Of a stretch of DNA of 64,000 nt, positions 26,811 to 35,459 are shown one piece after another. The stretch spans positions 1 to 64,000 of the forward strand of contig DAQK01000046.1 in the NCBI GenBank assembly GCA_002502855.1, read 5' to 3'. Under the pieces are notes generated by a model, which searched no databases, was not told the DNA's origin, and saw only the letters and a list, made by a program, of their open reading frames with translations. The stretch is from Methanobacterium sp. UBA279. Its GTDB lineage: Archaea > Methanobacteriota > Methanobacteria > Methanobacteriales > Methanobacteriaceae. Every line of letters starts with the position of its first letter. Positions within the stretch are counted from its first letter, which is position 1. The position numbers and the translations under genes were made by a program.

Positions 26811-26955
26811 AAATCAGAGTTAAATGGTTTTGTGATTTAAATATATCTACAGAAATTGAGTTTATCTCCCATATGTCTCGGAATGCGAAAAATATATGCA
26901 AGATTTAGAATTAATCTCCAAAAATAAATTAAATCTCCTAATGCCCGAAATATCC

Positions 26956-27606
26956 CTATAATTTGTTGATTATCTTCTTCCTAATTACTTCCTTCATTAT
27001 GAGGGGTAAAGGAGTTCTATCACCAAATACATTGGTTTTCCCAGATAATATGGTCTTAAGTACACTTTCTGTTGTAAAATCAGCTTCCAGTTCCGTTACA
27101 CAGCTACCAATTGCACCCAGGAAGTGGGCATCGCTGGATCCTATCTGGGGAATATTCCTCTTTTCTGCTAATTTACAGGCCCTCCAGTTGGAGATGCCGA
27201 AGATGTACCGGCTGTTAAGGGTTTCAATGGCATCTATGTCGAGATTTTCCACATAATCACATAAACCCTCCCTGTAGCGGACGAATGGGTGGGGGACAAT
27301 GGCTATACCGCCCTGGGATCTGATATCATCTATGGTCACCTCTGGTGAATTTCCCTTCTCCACCTCCCGGGTTACACCCAGTGCAACTATGTGTCCTTTG
27401 CTGGTGGTGACTTCCATGGCGGGTATGACCAGGAAGTTGTCCAGTTTCTCCGCCAACTTCAAAGCCACCTGAGAACCACGGAGGGTATTATGATCCGCTA
27501 TGGCAATGGCATCGAGTCCAATTTCCTGGGACTTCTCTATAATCTGCGCAGGTGTTGGTGTAGCATCACCAGAATAATTGCTGTGGATATGCGGGTCTAG
27601 GATCAT
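26956..27606 (-). CDS. PHP-domain metal-dependent phosphoesterase
   Basis: A 216-aa PHP hydrolase. Metal-ligand motifs run in order: DPHIHSNYSGDATP, IADHNT, IPAMEVTTSKGHIVALG, IVPHPFVR and IGSSDAHFLGAIG, followed by a PHP-associated C-terminal region. These residues bind a trinuclear metal site. It probably removes phosphate from a small molecule or nucleotide; the substrate is unknown. It lies just downstream of the DUF1786 gene on the same strand. Confidence 0.88.
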   Translation of the reverse strand: MILDPHIHSNYSGDATPTPAQIIEKSQEIGLDAIAIADHNTLRGSQVALKLAEKLDNFLVIPAMEVTTSKGHIVALGVTREVEKGNSPEVTIDDIRSQGGIAIVPHPFVRYREGLCDYVENLDIDAIETLNSRYIFGISNWRACKLAEKRNIPQIGSSDAHFLGAIGSCVTELEADFTTESVLKTILSGKTNVFGDRTPLPLIMKEVIRKKIINKL

Positions 27607-27650
27607 TTAATCAGCTTTCTGTAAATTTTTAGGTTCTTTTCTCATTTCAA

Positions 27651-27705
27651 ACTCATTGGTTTTTTTAAAGACTCATTGGTTTTTCAAAAATCATTGGTGT
27701 TTTTT
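27651..27705. repeat. Three short direct repeats at the end of the DUF1786 gene
   Basis: TCATTGGT followed by T-runs occurs at 27653, 27673 and 27691 (periods 20 and 18). The rightmost copy contains the last codons and stop of the minus-strand gene 27691-28722; the other two extend into the 3' flank. On the minus strand they are A-rich and could not act as a U-tract terminator. Confidence 0.75.
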
Positions 27706-28722
27706 AATATACTTAACGGCCTTCACCAGCCCAGAAGGTCCGGCCATCATAACATCTCCTGTTGGGGCGGCGTTATGGACTTTAAAACTTGTCTTCTTGA
27801 GGATCCCTCTCTTTGGCCCGGTGGCCACCAGGCACTGGAAATCACCGATTGGCTCTGCAACCCAGGCCCCATGGCCGCCGTCTTCATGGATCTGTTCATG
27901 ACGGAGGGTGCCCTGTGCCAGTTCCCTGCAGAATCTGGTGATCTTATCCAGGGTTAACATGCCGGTGTGGTGTTCGAAAACTCCGGAAATTTTCCCATCT
28001 TTAAATGAAGCGGCCAGTGTGTGACCGTTACCAACATCTAATGCTATAAAACTATCTAAATCTTTAACGTATTCATCGCAGGTGGCTCCACAGATAGAGG
28101 CAAACTTCGAGTCCATTATAACCACATTGTATCCTTTAAGAGTTCTTAAAACCCCGTTCATCCTGGTTAAATACTCCGGGGCGGTGTTGGAGTAAGCGAA
28201 TACTTCAGGCGGTTGTGGTGATTCCAGTTTTTCCTTGATTTTACTGAATCGGAAGTTTCGATCACCTATGCCCTCTGAGTATCCGTGATCCTGGACTGCC
28301 ACTGCGATGTAGTCGAATTCCAGTTCCACGTCGAATACATTAAATGCTTCCCTGATTGCCTCTAAATCCACATCTTTAAGTTTAATCTCTGAAATTTCAG
28401 GGTACCTCTCTCCAGGAGGGATTATTTCGATACCTAAAGATTTAACCCTGTTAAAATCATCTCTTACCGTCCTGGCAGCATTTTCAGTCATTAAAACCCG
28501 GTACCCTTTCTCTAGATGATTTTTTATCGCCTTATTTATTGACCCTCCCCCCATGGTTTCGCCGCTTAAAAACAGGTCGTTGTGGTTTTTGCGTATTTTT
28601 TCGGCGAAAATCCTGGTTGGAGAAGGTAAAACCATTTTATAAGAGTTTTCAATGGGTTGTTCAGAGTCATAGAGCATTATATCCTGGGTTCCAGCACCCA
28701 CATCGATGGCCAGTATCTTCAT
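27691..28722 (-). CDS. DUF1786 protein (ASKHA-type ATPase fold likely)
   Basis: A 343-aa protein. It begins MKILAIDVGAGTQDIMLYD, resembling the phosphate-1 loop of actin/hexokinase-like ATPases, and has a second DVGNGHTLAA motif near residue 225. GGGSINKAI and a C-terminal VATGPKRG...PTGDVMMAGPSGLVKA fit DUF1786, a family of methanogens and some bacteria. ATP binding is inferred; the role is unknown. Monocistronic or with the PHP gene downstream (84-base gap). Confidence 0.8.
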   Translation of the reverse strand: MKILAIDVGAGTQDIMLYDSEQPIENSYKMVLPSPTRIFAEKIRKNHNDLFLSGETMGGGSINKAIKNHLEKGYRVLMTENAARTVRDDFNRVKSLGIEIIPPGERYPEISEIKLKDVDLEAIREAFNVFDVELEFDYIAVAVQDHGYSEGIGDRNFRFSKIKEKLESPQPPEVFAYSNTAPEYLTRMNGVLRTLKGYNVVIMDSKFASICGATCDEYVKDLDSFIALDVGNGHTLAASFKDGKISGVFEHHTGMLTLDKITRFCRELAQGTLRHEQIHEDGGHGAWVAEPIGDFQCLVATGPKRGILKKTSFKVHNAAPTGDVMMAGPSGLVKAVKYIKKHQ

Positions 28723-28864
28723 GTTAAATTATATGGAGGCGGGTTTTAAAAAAGCTATCCTATATATGTTCAACAAAGTTTAAATATCTACAGGATTTAA
28801 TCAGATATCACTATCTTTTGAAGATCTAGATTTAAACAAAAAATTTTATGGAAAAAGTGGTTTT

Positions 28865-30157
28865 ATGTACAAAATTACCCTATCAGAAAAAGACACTCCA
28901 AAAAACTGGTACAACATAGCTGCTGATTTACCTGTAGAACCCCCAGAATACTCCCAGACCGAAGAGGGAAAACAACTGGAAAATTTACCCAAAATATTCT
29001 CCAAGGGAGTTTTAGGACAGGAACTATCGACTGAACGATGGATTGAAATTCCAAAAGAAGTTAGAAAGGTCTACCAACAAATAGGTAGGCCAAGTCCCCT
29101 CTTCCGTGCTAAAGGCTTGGAAGAACACCTCGACACTCCGGCCAAGATATTCTACAAACGAGAAGACATGTCACCCACCGGCAGCCATAAACTCAACACA
29201 GCCATAGCTCAGGCCTACTACGCAAAGCAAGATGGTGTTGAAAGGCTTACAACAGAAACCGGTGCCGGACAATGGGGAACAGCCCTGTCCCTAGCATGTA
29301 AACTCATGGGATTAGACTGCCTGGTCTATATGGTTAAGGTATCCTTCCAGCAGAAACCCTACCGAAAAACTGTCATGCAGATCTACGATGGAGAGGTCAT
29401 CCCCTCACCCAGCAACACCACCGAGTACGGTAAAAAAGTGCTGGCAGAAAAACCAGACCACCCCGGATCCCTGGGTATAGCCATATCAGAAGCCATAGAA
29501 GTGGCATTAAACGATGATAAAGCTTATTACTCACTGGGAAGTGTGTTAAACCATGTGATGCTGCACCAGACCGTTATCGGCCAGGAGATTAAGATGCAGT
29601 TGGATAAAATCGATGCCACACCGGATGTAATGATTGGATGCGTCGGTGGTGGAAGTAACCTCGCAGGATCAACCTTCCCCTTCATCAAGGACAAATTAAG
29701 CGGAGACCTGGACTGCCAGTTCATCGCAGCAGAACCCGCCTCTTGCCCAACAATCACTCAGGGAGAGTACAAGTACGACTTCGGTGACAGCTGCGGTTTA
29801 ACACCCTTAATTAAGATGTACACCCTGGGCCATGACTACATACCCCCATCCGTACACGCCGGAGGCCTGCGTTACCACGGTATGGCACCTCACGTAGCAC
29901 TACTGGCACATGAAAAAGTCATAGAAGCACGCACCGTCCACCAGACCGATGTCTTCGGGAGCAACAAAATCTTCGCCCAAACAGAAGGCGTAATACCCGC
30001 CCCAGAAACAGGACATGCAGTCAAAATCGGAATAGATGAAGCTATCAAGTGCCGTAAGACCGGAGAAGATAAAAACATCGTCATAAACTTCTCAGGACAC
30101 GGTTTACTTGACCTTCAAGGTTACGATGATTTTCTGGAAGGTAAATTAGAGGATTAA
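28865..30157 (+). CDS. trpB2: Tryptophan synthase beta-like protein TrpB2
   Basis: A 430-aa PLP enzyme of the TrpB2 branch. The PLP lysine is in SPTGSHKLNTAIAQAYYA; TTETGAGQWGTALS, the phosphate-binding GCVGGGSNLAG and HAGGLRYHGMAPH follow. The long N-terminal region (PLPVEPPEY...FSKGVLGQE) is typical of TrpB2, which works without TrpA and can join serine and free indole. No trpA or other trp genes are nearby, consistent with a salvage role. Confidence 0.92.
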   Translation: MYKITLSEKDTPKNWYNIAADLPVEPPEYSQTEEGKQLENLPKIFSKGVLGQELSTERWIEIPKEVRKVYQQIGRPSPLFRAKGLEEHLDTPAKIFYKREDMSPTGSHKLNTAIAQAYYAKQDGVERLTTETGAGQWGTALSLACKLMGLDCLVYMVKVSFQQKPYRKTVMQIYDGEVIPSPSNTTEYGKKVLAEKPDHPGSLGIAISEAIEVALNDDKAYYSLGSVLNHVMLHQTVIGQEIKMQLDKIDATPDVMIGCVGGGSNLAGSTFPFIKDKLSGDLDCQFIAAEPASCPTITQGEYKYDFGDSCGLTPLIKMYTLGHDYIPPSVHAGGLRYHGMAPHVALLAHEKVIEARTVHQTDVFGSNKIFAQTEGVIPAPETGHAVKIGIDEAIKCRKTGEDKNIVINFSGHGLLDLQGYDDFLEGKLED

Positions 30158-30506
30158 CCATATTTAATCCTTTTTTTCTATTTTTAAAGATCTGTAACGT
30201 ATTTTCTTCCAATAGTGGCCACTAGTATTAAATTTCCAGTAGAAGAGTTATTACTAACTAAAATCATTCATTGGTTTACCAGTGCCACGAAACGGTCTGT
30301 AAATTATTTATTTTCCAAAAAAAAGTATTTGCTTACTTTAAATTTCAGCGAAATATATAAATAATAGGTTATTTATAACCATTCTCAGCTAATGTTAGGA
30401 AATTTTTTTTAGACTCCCAATATTAGCTGAAGAACGAAAAAGATTAGAAATAGAAAACAACCCCAAAAAAAGACTATATAGAAAAAGTAGAAACAGGTGA
30501 TATAAT
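30158..30506. other. Gap with a strong hairpin before the zinc-finger protein
   Basis: About 350 AT-rich bases. A stem of 15 bp with two mismatches joins TCAGCTAATGTTAGG (30385-30399) to CCCAATATTAGCTGA (30416-30430), with a run of eight T in the loop. A smaller stem GGTTAT-TT-ATAACC lies at 30367-30380. It could be a structured leader for the gene at 30507 or a processed small RNA. No tRNA is seen. Confidence 0.5.
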
Positions 30507-30896
30507 TTGAGGCAAAACATAGCCTTACTAATAATAGGAGTAGTAGTGTTAGCCGGGATAGCTGGTGTACTGGCCATGACCATGTTCAACAACACCAACC
30601 AGACCAACAATACAACTTTTAACAATACTACTGTAAACGACAGCAACAACAACACAACTAAAAATAAAGATGACACCGCAAACCCCAATTCGTCCCAAGA
30701 CCAGACTACTGACGGTAATGATGACGGCAATATAGATAATGACAACAATAACGGTGAACCTAGTGGCCAGGGCCATTATGTAACTTGTCCTACTTGTGGT
30801 GGATCTGGTGTCCTTGAAAACCCAAATGACCCTCATGGTGTCCAAATAATATGCCCAACCTGCCATGGTAATAAAAAAATATGGGTTAACGATTAA
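30507..30896 (+). CDS. Membrane-anchored Asn/Asp-rich protein with DnaJ-type zinc finger
   Basis: 129 aa. One hydrophobic anchor (residues 5-25), then a low-complexity Asn/Thr/Asp linker (about residues 27-90), then CPTCGGSGVL and CPTCHGNKK, two CxxCxG repeats as in DnaJ zinc fingers, which together bind one zinc. The linker and anchor suggest the finger faces outside the cell, which is unusual for this fold. The TTG start follows AGGTGATA. It ends 11 bases before the pseudomurein-binding peptidase gene, so they are probably one operon. Confidence 0.75.
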   Translation: MRQNIALLIIGVVVLAGIAGVLAMTMFNNTNQTNNTTFNNTTVNDSNNNTTKNKDDTANPNSSQDQTTDGNDDGNIDNDNNNGEPSGQGHYVTCPTCGGSGVLENPNDPHGVQIICPTCHGNKKIWVND

Positions 30897-30907
30897 TACA
30901 AGGTGAT

Positions 30908-32113
30908 ATGATGAATAAGAAAAAGTTAATATTACCCATTCTTTTAGCTCTGTTCCTGTTCGTGAGTATAGGAGCATCAGCAGCAGCTACTAACACTTTC
31001 AACACTACGGAGATTACTAAATCCGCGGGAAATCTTAAGCTATTCGTGGATTCTAATCACCGTGCTCCCAATACGGTGAGCGTATACAACACAGGGAATG
31101 TCAAACAAACTGTAAACACCCAGCAATTCCTTTATTTGGCGACTAAAGCTACAACAAATATTAACAAAAATATTACAACGCCAATAACCATTAAAACTAC
31201 CGCGAAACCAACAGGCCCTAGTGAATCATTGACAGGCAGTAGCCTTACCAAAGCACAGTATTTAACTGTCGCCAATAACGTAGCCACCTTTATTTCAAAG
31301 AATGGTAAAGCACCAAACTTTGCAACAACCCCCATAGGCAAAATACGCTATGACAATCTGGTTTACACGTACAGCAAAATATTGAACTACTACGGTGTAA
31401 ACAAAAGATTACCCAACACAGTTTCAGTACAGAAATGGTCAACAACAACATACACAGGAATACCAAAACCAGTGACAGTGACAGACACCAGCAAGGCCAA
31501 AATCAAGTGGACAAAGAGTGATTCAACAGGATATGTCGAATTAATCGGCCCATATGGTAATGCTAACAGTAAAAATAAAGTAGCGGTTATTGTAGGTGTA
31601 CATCCTCTGGAAGGAAATGCTCACTTAGCCATGACCAATGCATTAAAATCTTCATCATCCAGTTTGAAAAATGTACAGATATGGGTTTTCAGTGTTAACG
31701 TAAAGGTCAAATACTGGACTAATTACGAGACAAGTAGAACCTTAGGTCAAAATCTAGCTAAAAAGTTCGTAGTGCCCTACATAGACAGTTCTTACAAATT
31801 AGTGGTGGATACCCATGGAAATCGTGGAAACTACAAGTACAACGACAACCAACTGATGGCAGACTTCATATTTGCACCTAATAAGGATACAAAATCAGTG
31901 TCTTATGCTAATAAAATCAAAAGTAAGACCAATTTCCTGAATTACTACTATGTGCCAGGTACCAGTCCTAAAGATGTAACTATACCTATAGCCCAAAAAG
32001 GAATACCCGCAGTTGTCTATGAGCTTTACACAAACATCTATAACTATCCCACAGCACTGTACAACAAATGTCTCCAAGTAGTTAAAGCATTAAACACCAT
32101 AGTATACGTTTAA
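30908..32113 (+). CDS. Secreted pseudomurein-binding protein with M14-like peptidase domain
   Basis: 401 aa. A signal peptide (residues 1-25) precedes two pseudomurein-binding repeats, about residues 33-85 (LKLFVDSNHRAPNTVSV...QFLYLAT) and 112-180 (VATFISKNGKAPNF, then ILNYYGVNKRLPNTVSV). The C-terminal 200 residues hold GVHPLEGNAH (His235, Glu238), VVDTHGN (His303) and VYELYT (Glu372), matching the HxxE...H...E zinc and catalytic pattern of M14-type carboxypeptidases. It is likely to trim peptide stems of pseudomurein in the cell wall. It has no resemblance to the cysteine-type pseudomurein endopeptidases (PeiW/PeiP). Substrate and activity are inferred. Confidence 0.75.
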   Translation: MMNKKKLILPILLALFLFVSIGASAAATNTFNTTEITKSAGNLKLFVDSNHRAPNTVSVYNTGNVKQTVNTQQFLYLATKATTNINKNITTPITIKTTAKPTGPSESLTGSSLTKAQYLTVANNVATFISKNGKAPNFATTPIGKIRYDNLVYTYSKILNYYGVNKRLPNTVSVQKWSTTTYTGIPKPVTVTDTSKAKIKWTKSDSTGYVELIGPYGNANSKNKVAVIVGVHPLEGNAHLAMTNALKSSSSSLKNVQIWVFSVNVKVKYWTNYETSRTLGQNLAKKFVVPYIDSSYKLVVDTHGNRGNYKYNDNQLMADFIFAPNKDTKSVSYANKIKSKTNFLNYYYVPGTSPKDVTIPIAQKGIPAVVYELYTNIYNYPTALYNKCLQVVKALNTIVYV

Positions 32114-32486
32114 AAACAGCCTTATTTATTTTTTATGGGCTGAAATTCCTCTTTTTTATTTTAAAAATTCATTCTTATTCAAGACCTGAAATTTATAGTT
32201 AACAGCATTAAAAATTTTACAAAATGGCAATGTTTACCATTAGTTATGTGGACCAAAATTAAGTATAAACGAGGATTTTGCAAGTGTTAAACAGCTTCAA
32301 ATTAAAATAATTTTTAGGATAATGGACAAAAAATTTATAAAAAATTAAAATTTTCAATGTCGTAGACTATAATTTTCGAAAAAGATTCATGTGGTTACTA
32401 GAACCAAGAAAATTTATTTATACTCCAATTCCCAATAAACATCTATTGTAACTCTAATTAAACCATAATTTGGAGGATTAATAACC
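32114..32486. other. Long leader region of fae-hps
   Basis: The first 35 bases hold a GC stem (CAGCC/GGGCTG) with T-rich loop and tail, a likely terminator of the peptidase operon. The rest is AT-rich with no gene and contains the fae-hps promoter. Confidence 0.5.
32413..32422 (+). promoter_or_regulatory. TATA box for fae-hps
   Basis: TTTATTTATA preceded by A-rich DNA. Initiation about 25 bases downstream gives a leader of about 40 bases, containing the ribosome binding site GGAGGAT at 32472-32478. Confidence 0.5.
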
Positions 32487-33728
32487 ATGTATAATATTGG
32501 GGAAGCTTTAATAGGAAGCGGAAATGAACTTGCTCATATTGATCTAGTTATAGGAGAGAAAAATGGTCCGGTGGGCTCGGCATTTGTGGAAAACATGACC
32601 AGCCTATCCATAGGACACACTCCACTTTTAGCAGTGATAAGACCTAATTTACCAACCAAACCATCCACATTGATCATACCCAAGGTAACTGTGGGCTGCC
32701 TGGATGATGCTAACAAGATATTCGGACCGGCACAGACCGCAGTAGGAAGGGCTGTGGCTGATGCTGTTTCAGAAGGCATAATAGATAAGGAAAAAGCCGA
32801 AGACCTGGTTATCATGGTCACGGTATTTATCCACCCGGAAGCGAAGGATTTCCGTAAGATCTACCAGTACAACTACGGAGCCACCAAGCTGGCCCTGAAA
32901 AGGGCCATGGATAGTTACCCATCCACTGAAAAGGTCACCGCGGAAAAGGACAGGGGAACACACCCTGTAATGGGCTTCAAAGTGGTAAGACTATGGAACC
33001 CACCCTACCTGCAAGTGGCTTTAGACCTGGACAGTATGGAGGATATGGAACGTATAATCGACAGTCTACCTAACCGGGAGAGAATCCTCATAGAAGCCGG
33101 TACCCCGCTGGTTAAGAAGTTCGGTGTGGGTATAATAAGTAAGATCCGGGAGCTTAGAACGGATGCCTTCATCATCGCCGATCTTAAAACCCTGGATGTA
33201 GGCCGTATTGAAGTTAAGATAGCTGCAGATGAGACAGCTGATGCTGTGGCCATATCTGGACTGGGAACCCCAGAATCAATTCAGAAAGCTGTACAGGAAG
33301 CGTCCAAACAGGGAATATACTCCATACTGGATATGATGAACGTGGACAACTTCGTGGAAAAACTCAAGGGCCTCAAATACAAACCAGACATACTATTACT
33401 ACATCGTAACGTGGATCTTGAAACCTACAAGGCAGAAAAAGGTGAAAACCTGGGTGACATGACCGAATGGGGTAACATAAAAGAGATCAAAGAGATCCTC
33501 GGTGATAACAGGCTGGTGGCCGTTGCCGGAGGTATCACTCCAGATAAAGTTGACCAAGCATTGGGAAGTGGAGCAGATATCATAGTAGTGGGACGTTATA
33601 TCATCGGATCCAGGGATGTAAGACGTGCAACTGACGATTTCCTGAAATACCTGCCACAGGACCCGGACACCATGAGGTTAGCCCTGGAAGAGGATGAACC
33701 TCTAGAACTCAACGATGACAAAAAATAA
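32487..33728 (+). CDS. fae-hps: Bifunctional formaldehyde-activating enzyme / 3-hexulose-6-phosphate synthase
   Basis: 413 aa. Residues 1-165 are Fae, which joins formaldehyde to tetrahydromethanopterin (MYNIGEALIGSGNELAHIDL, LSIGHTPLLAVIRPN with catalytic His). Residues 170-390 are Hps, the KDPG-aldolase-like barrel (QVALDLDSMEDMERI, IIADLKTLDVG, VAVAGGITPDKV, IIVVGRYIIGSRDV). In methanogens the Hps half mainly runs in reverse to make ribulose 5-phosphate for ribose, with Fae catching the released formaldehyde. Start preceded by GGAGG. Single gene. Confidence 0.95.
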   Translation: MYNIGEALIGSGNELAHIDLVIGEKNGPVGSAFVENMTSLSIGHTPLLAVIRPNLPTKPSTLIIPKVTVGCLDDANKIFGPAQTAVGRAVADAVSEGIIDKEKAEDLVIMVTVFIHPEAKDFRKIYQYNYGATKLALKRAMDSYPSTEKVTAEKDRGTHPVMGFKVVRLWNPPYLQVALDLDSMEDMERIIDSLPNRERILIEAGTPLVKKFGVGIISKIRELRTDAFIIADLKTLDVGRIEVKIAADETADAVAISGLGTPESIQKAVQEASKQGIYSILDMMNVDNFVEKLKGLKYKPDILLLHRNVDLETYKAEKGENLGDMTEWGNIKEIKEILGDNRLVAVAGGITPDKVDQALGSGADIIVVGRYIIGSRDVRRATDDFLKYLPQDPDTMRLALEEDEPLELNDDKK

Positions 33729-33816
33729 CTTCTTTTTTTAATTCCCTTTTTTAGAAAATTTTATTATTTCTTAGATGCAATTTTAATATAAGAATTGAAA
33801 TGAGGAGATATTCTAT

Positions 33817-34413
33817 ATGATATTGGGGATATGTGGCAGTCCAAGAAAACAGGCCACGGATCATGTATTAAACGAAGCATTGAAGATGCTGGAAGAGAGG
33901 GGTTTTGAAACTGAATTTTTCGGTGTGCGTGGTAAGGATATCAGTCCTTGCCTGCACTGTGATTACTGCATGCGCAAAGGAGTATGTATTCAGAAGGACG
34001 ATATGTACGAAGTATACCCCCTAATGACTGAAGCCGAAGGGATAATAATGGCCACTCCCATCTACAACGGCGGATTAAGCGCTCAGCTTAAGGCGATAAT
34101 GGACCGTACCCGGGCATTAGGTGCGGTTGACTACAATTTCCTGCGCAACAAAGTTGGAATGGCCATATCTGTTGGTGGAGACAGAAGCGGAGGACAGGAA
34201 TTAGCTATACAGCAAATATTCACCTATTATATACTCACCGGGATGATTCCCGTTGGTGGAGGTGCCTTCGGAGCTAATCTAGGTGCGAATTTCTGGTCCC
34301 AGGATACCTTGGACGGGATTAAACAGGACGAAGAGGGATTTAGAGGTCTTCGTAAGACTGTTAAAAGATTCGGAACCTTTCTAGAAAACTTCGAGTTTAA
34401 GCAAAAGGAATAA
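33817..34413 (+). CDS. Iron-sulfur flavoprotein (Isf-like, flavodoxin fold)
   Basis: A 198-aa NADPH-dependent FMN reductase-like protein. It begins with the FMN-binding MILGICGSPRKQATD loop. The compact cysteine motif CLHCDYCMRKGVC at about residues 48-60 binds the [4Fe-4S] cluster of archaeal iron-sulfur flavoproteins. TPIYNGGLSAQLKAIMDR and SVGGDRSGGQE complete the flavin site. Known Isf proteins pass electrons from ferredoxin and can reduce O2 or H2O2. The ferredoxin gene 187 bases downstream may be a partner. Confidence 0.88.
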   Translation: MILGICGSPRKQATDHVLNEALKMLEERGFETEFFGVRGKDISPCLHCDYCMRKGVCIQKDDMYEVYPLMTEAEGIIMATPIYNGGLSAQLKAIMDRTRALGAVDYNFLRNKVGMAISVGGDRSGGQELAIQQIFTYYILTGMIPVGGGAFGANLGANFWSQDTLDGIKQDEEGFRGLRKTVKRFGTFLENFEFKQKE

Positions 34414-34443
34414 ATCTTTTTTTAAGAAACTAAAATGAATTAT

Positions 34444-34591
34444 AACTTATAAGTTAAAAGTTCTAATTGATAAACTTTGAAGTTTTAAGTTATAAGTATT
34501 AAAGAGATTTAAAAGGGAAAAATTACAAATAAAGGAATAATCATCGGATTAAAAATCATATTAAATTTGCTTAAAAGTTATAAGTTATAAG
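34444..34591. repeat. Cluster of AAGTTATAAG repeats upstream of the ferredoxin gene
   Basis: AACTTATAAGTT (perfect palindrome, 34444-34455), AAGTTATAAG (34487-34496) and AAGTTATAAGTTATAAG (34575-34591, two overlapping copies with a 7-base period). The same motif appears at both ends of the parA operon (40397-40429 and 41691-41706). It could be promoter-linked operator DNA or a partition-type site. Confidence 0.7.
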
Positions 34592-34600
34592 GAGTTTTAG

Positions 34601-34828
34601 ATGAGGATCGAAGTTGACAAGGAGAAATGCATCGGCTGTGGAACATGCCAGGAGATCTGTCCCAAAGGTCCTCGGATCTGGAAGATTAAAGATGGGAAAG
34701 CAGAGGCAGGTAACCTACAATACTGCCATGTATGCACCCTTTGTGCATCAAAATGTCCTGTAGGAACTATACACGTAATAAGAGATGGTCAAAATGGAGA
34801 GAAAGAAAAAGTTAGCGAGAAAGACTAG
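34601..34828 (+). CDS. 2[4Fe-4S] ferredoxin-like protein
   Basis: 75 aa with two cluster motifs, CIGCGTCQEICPKGP and CHVCTLCASKCPVGTI, spaced for two [4Fe-4S] clusters. The last 15 residues are charged and overlap the start of hisB. The ATG follows TAAGGAG. It is a low-potential electron carrier by family; the electron partner is not shown, though the iron-sulfur flavoprotein upstream is a candidate. Confidence 0.88.
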   Translation: MRIEVDKEKCIGCGTCQEICPKGPRIWKIKDGKAEAGNLQYCHVCTLCASKCPVGTIHVIRDGQNGEKEKVSEKD

Positions 34829-35372
34829 TGAAACAGATATCACGATAACACTTAACCTAGATGGGGAAGGAAAATCCCAGATAAATACAGGGATAGAGTT
34901 TTTCAACCATATGCTAGAATCCTTCGCCAGACACGGGTTGTTTGACCTGGAATTAGAAGCAGAAGGGGATCTGGATATAGACGACCACCACACCGTGGAA
35001 GACGTGGGAATAATCTTAGGTGAAGTATTAAACGACGTTCTGGGAGATAAAAAAGGTATCAGAAGAATGGCACATGCCCTGGTTCCCATGGACGAAGCAC
35101 TGGCCATGGTAGCCATCGACCTATCCGGGAGGAGTTACACCGTATTAGATCTGCCGTTTAAGAAGGTGAAAGTCGGCGGGTTAAGCACGGAGAATGTGGG
35201 GCATTTCCTGGAATCCCTGGCGCAAAATGGTAAGTTTAACCTCCACGCCCGCTGTGAGGGGGATAATGACCACCACCAGGTAGAGGCTTTATTTAAGGCA
35301 CTGGCACGGGCATTACACGATGCAACCAGGGTAACCCATGGATCCATACCCAGTACTAAGGGTGTTATTTAA
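34785..35372 (+). CDS. hisB: Imidazoleglycerol-phosphate dehydratase
   Basis: 192-195 aa, step 6 of histidine synthesis. The two manganese-binding His clusters are DDHHTVEDVGI near residue 67 and NDHHQVEALFKALARAL near 160, and STKGVI is at the C-terminus. The gene overlaps the ferredoxin gene by 44 bases in another frame; the ATG at 34794 (MERKKKLARKT) would shorten that. Other his genes are not adjacent. A terminator hairpin follows, shared with mtd. Confidence 0.94.
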   Translation: MVKMERKKKLARKTSETDITITLNLDGEGKSQINTGIEFFNHMLESFARHGLFDLELEAEGDLDIDDHHTVEDVGIILGEVLNDVLGDKKGIRRMAHALVPMDEALAMVAIDLSGRSYTVLDLPFKKVKVGGLSTENVGHFLESLAQNGKFNLHARCEGDNDHHQVEALFKALARALHDATRVTHGSIPSTKGVI

Positions 35373-35428
35373 ATTAAGAAAAATAGAGTCGTAGTATTAA
35401 TTGATTCAAATAAAAAAACAAAAAGAGT

Positions 35429-35449
35429 AAGCAGTCCCAGAGACTGCTT
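35429..35449. terminator. Bidirectional terminator between hisB and mtd
   Basis: AAGCAGTC and GACTGCTT form an 8-bp stem with a five-base loop, with A/T-rich flanks, located between convergent hisB and mtd. Confidence 0.65.
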
Positions 35450-35459
35450 TGGATTATAC

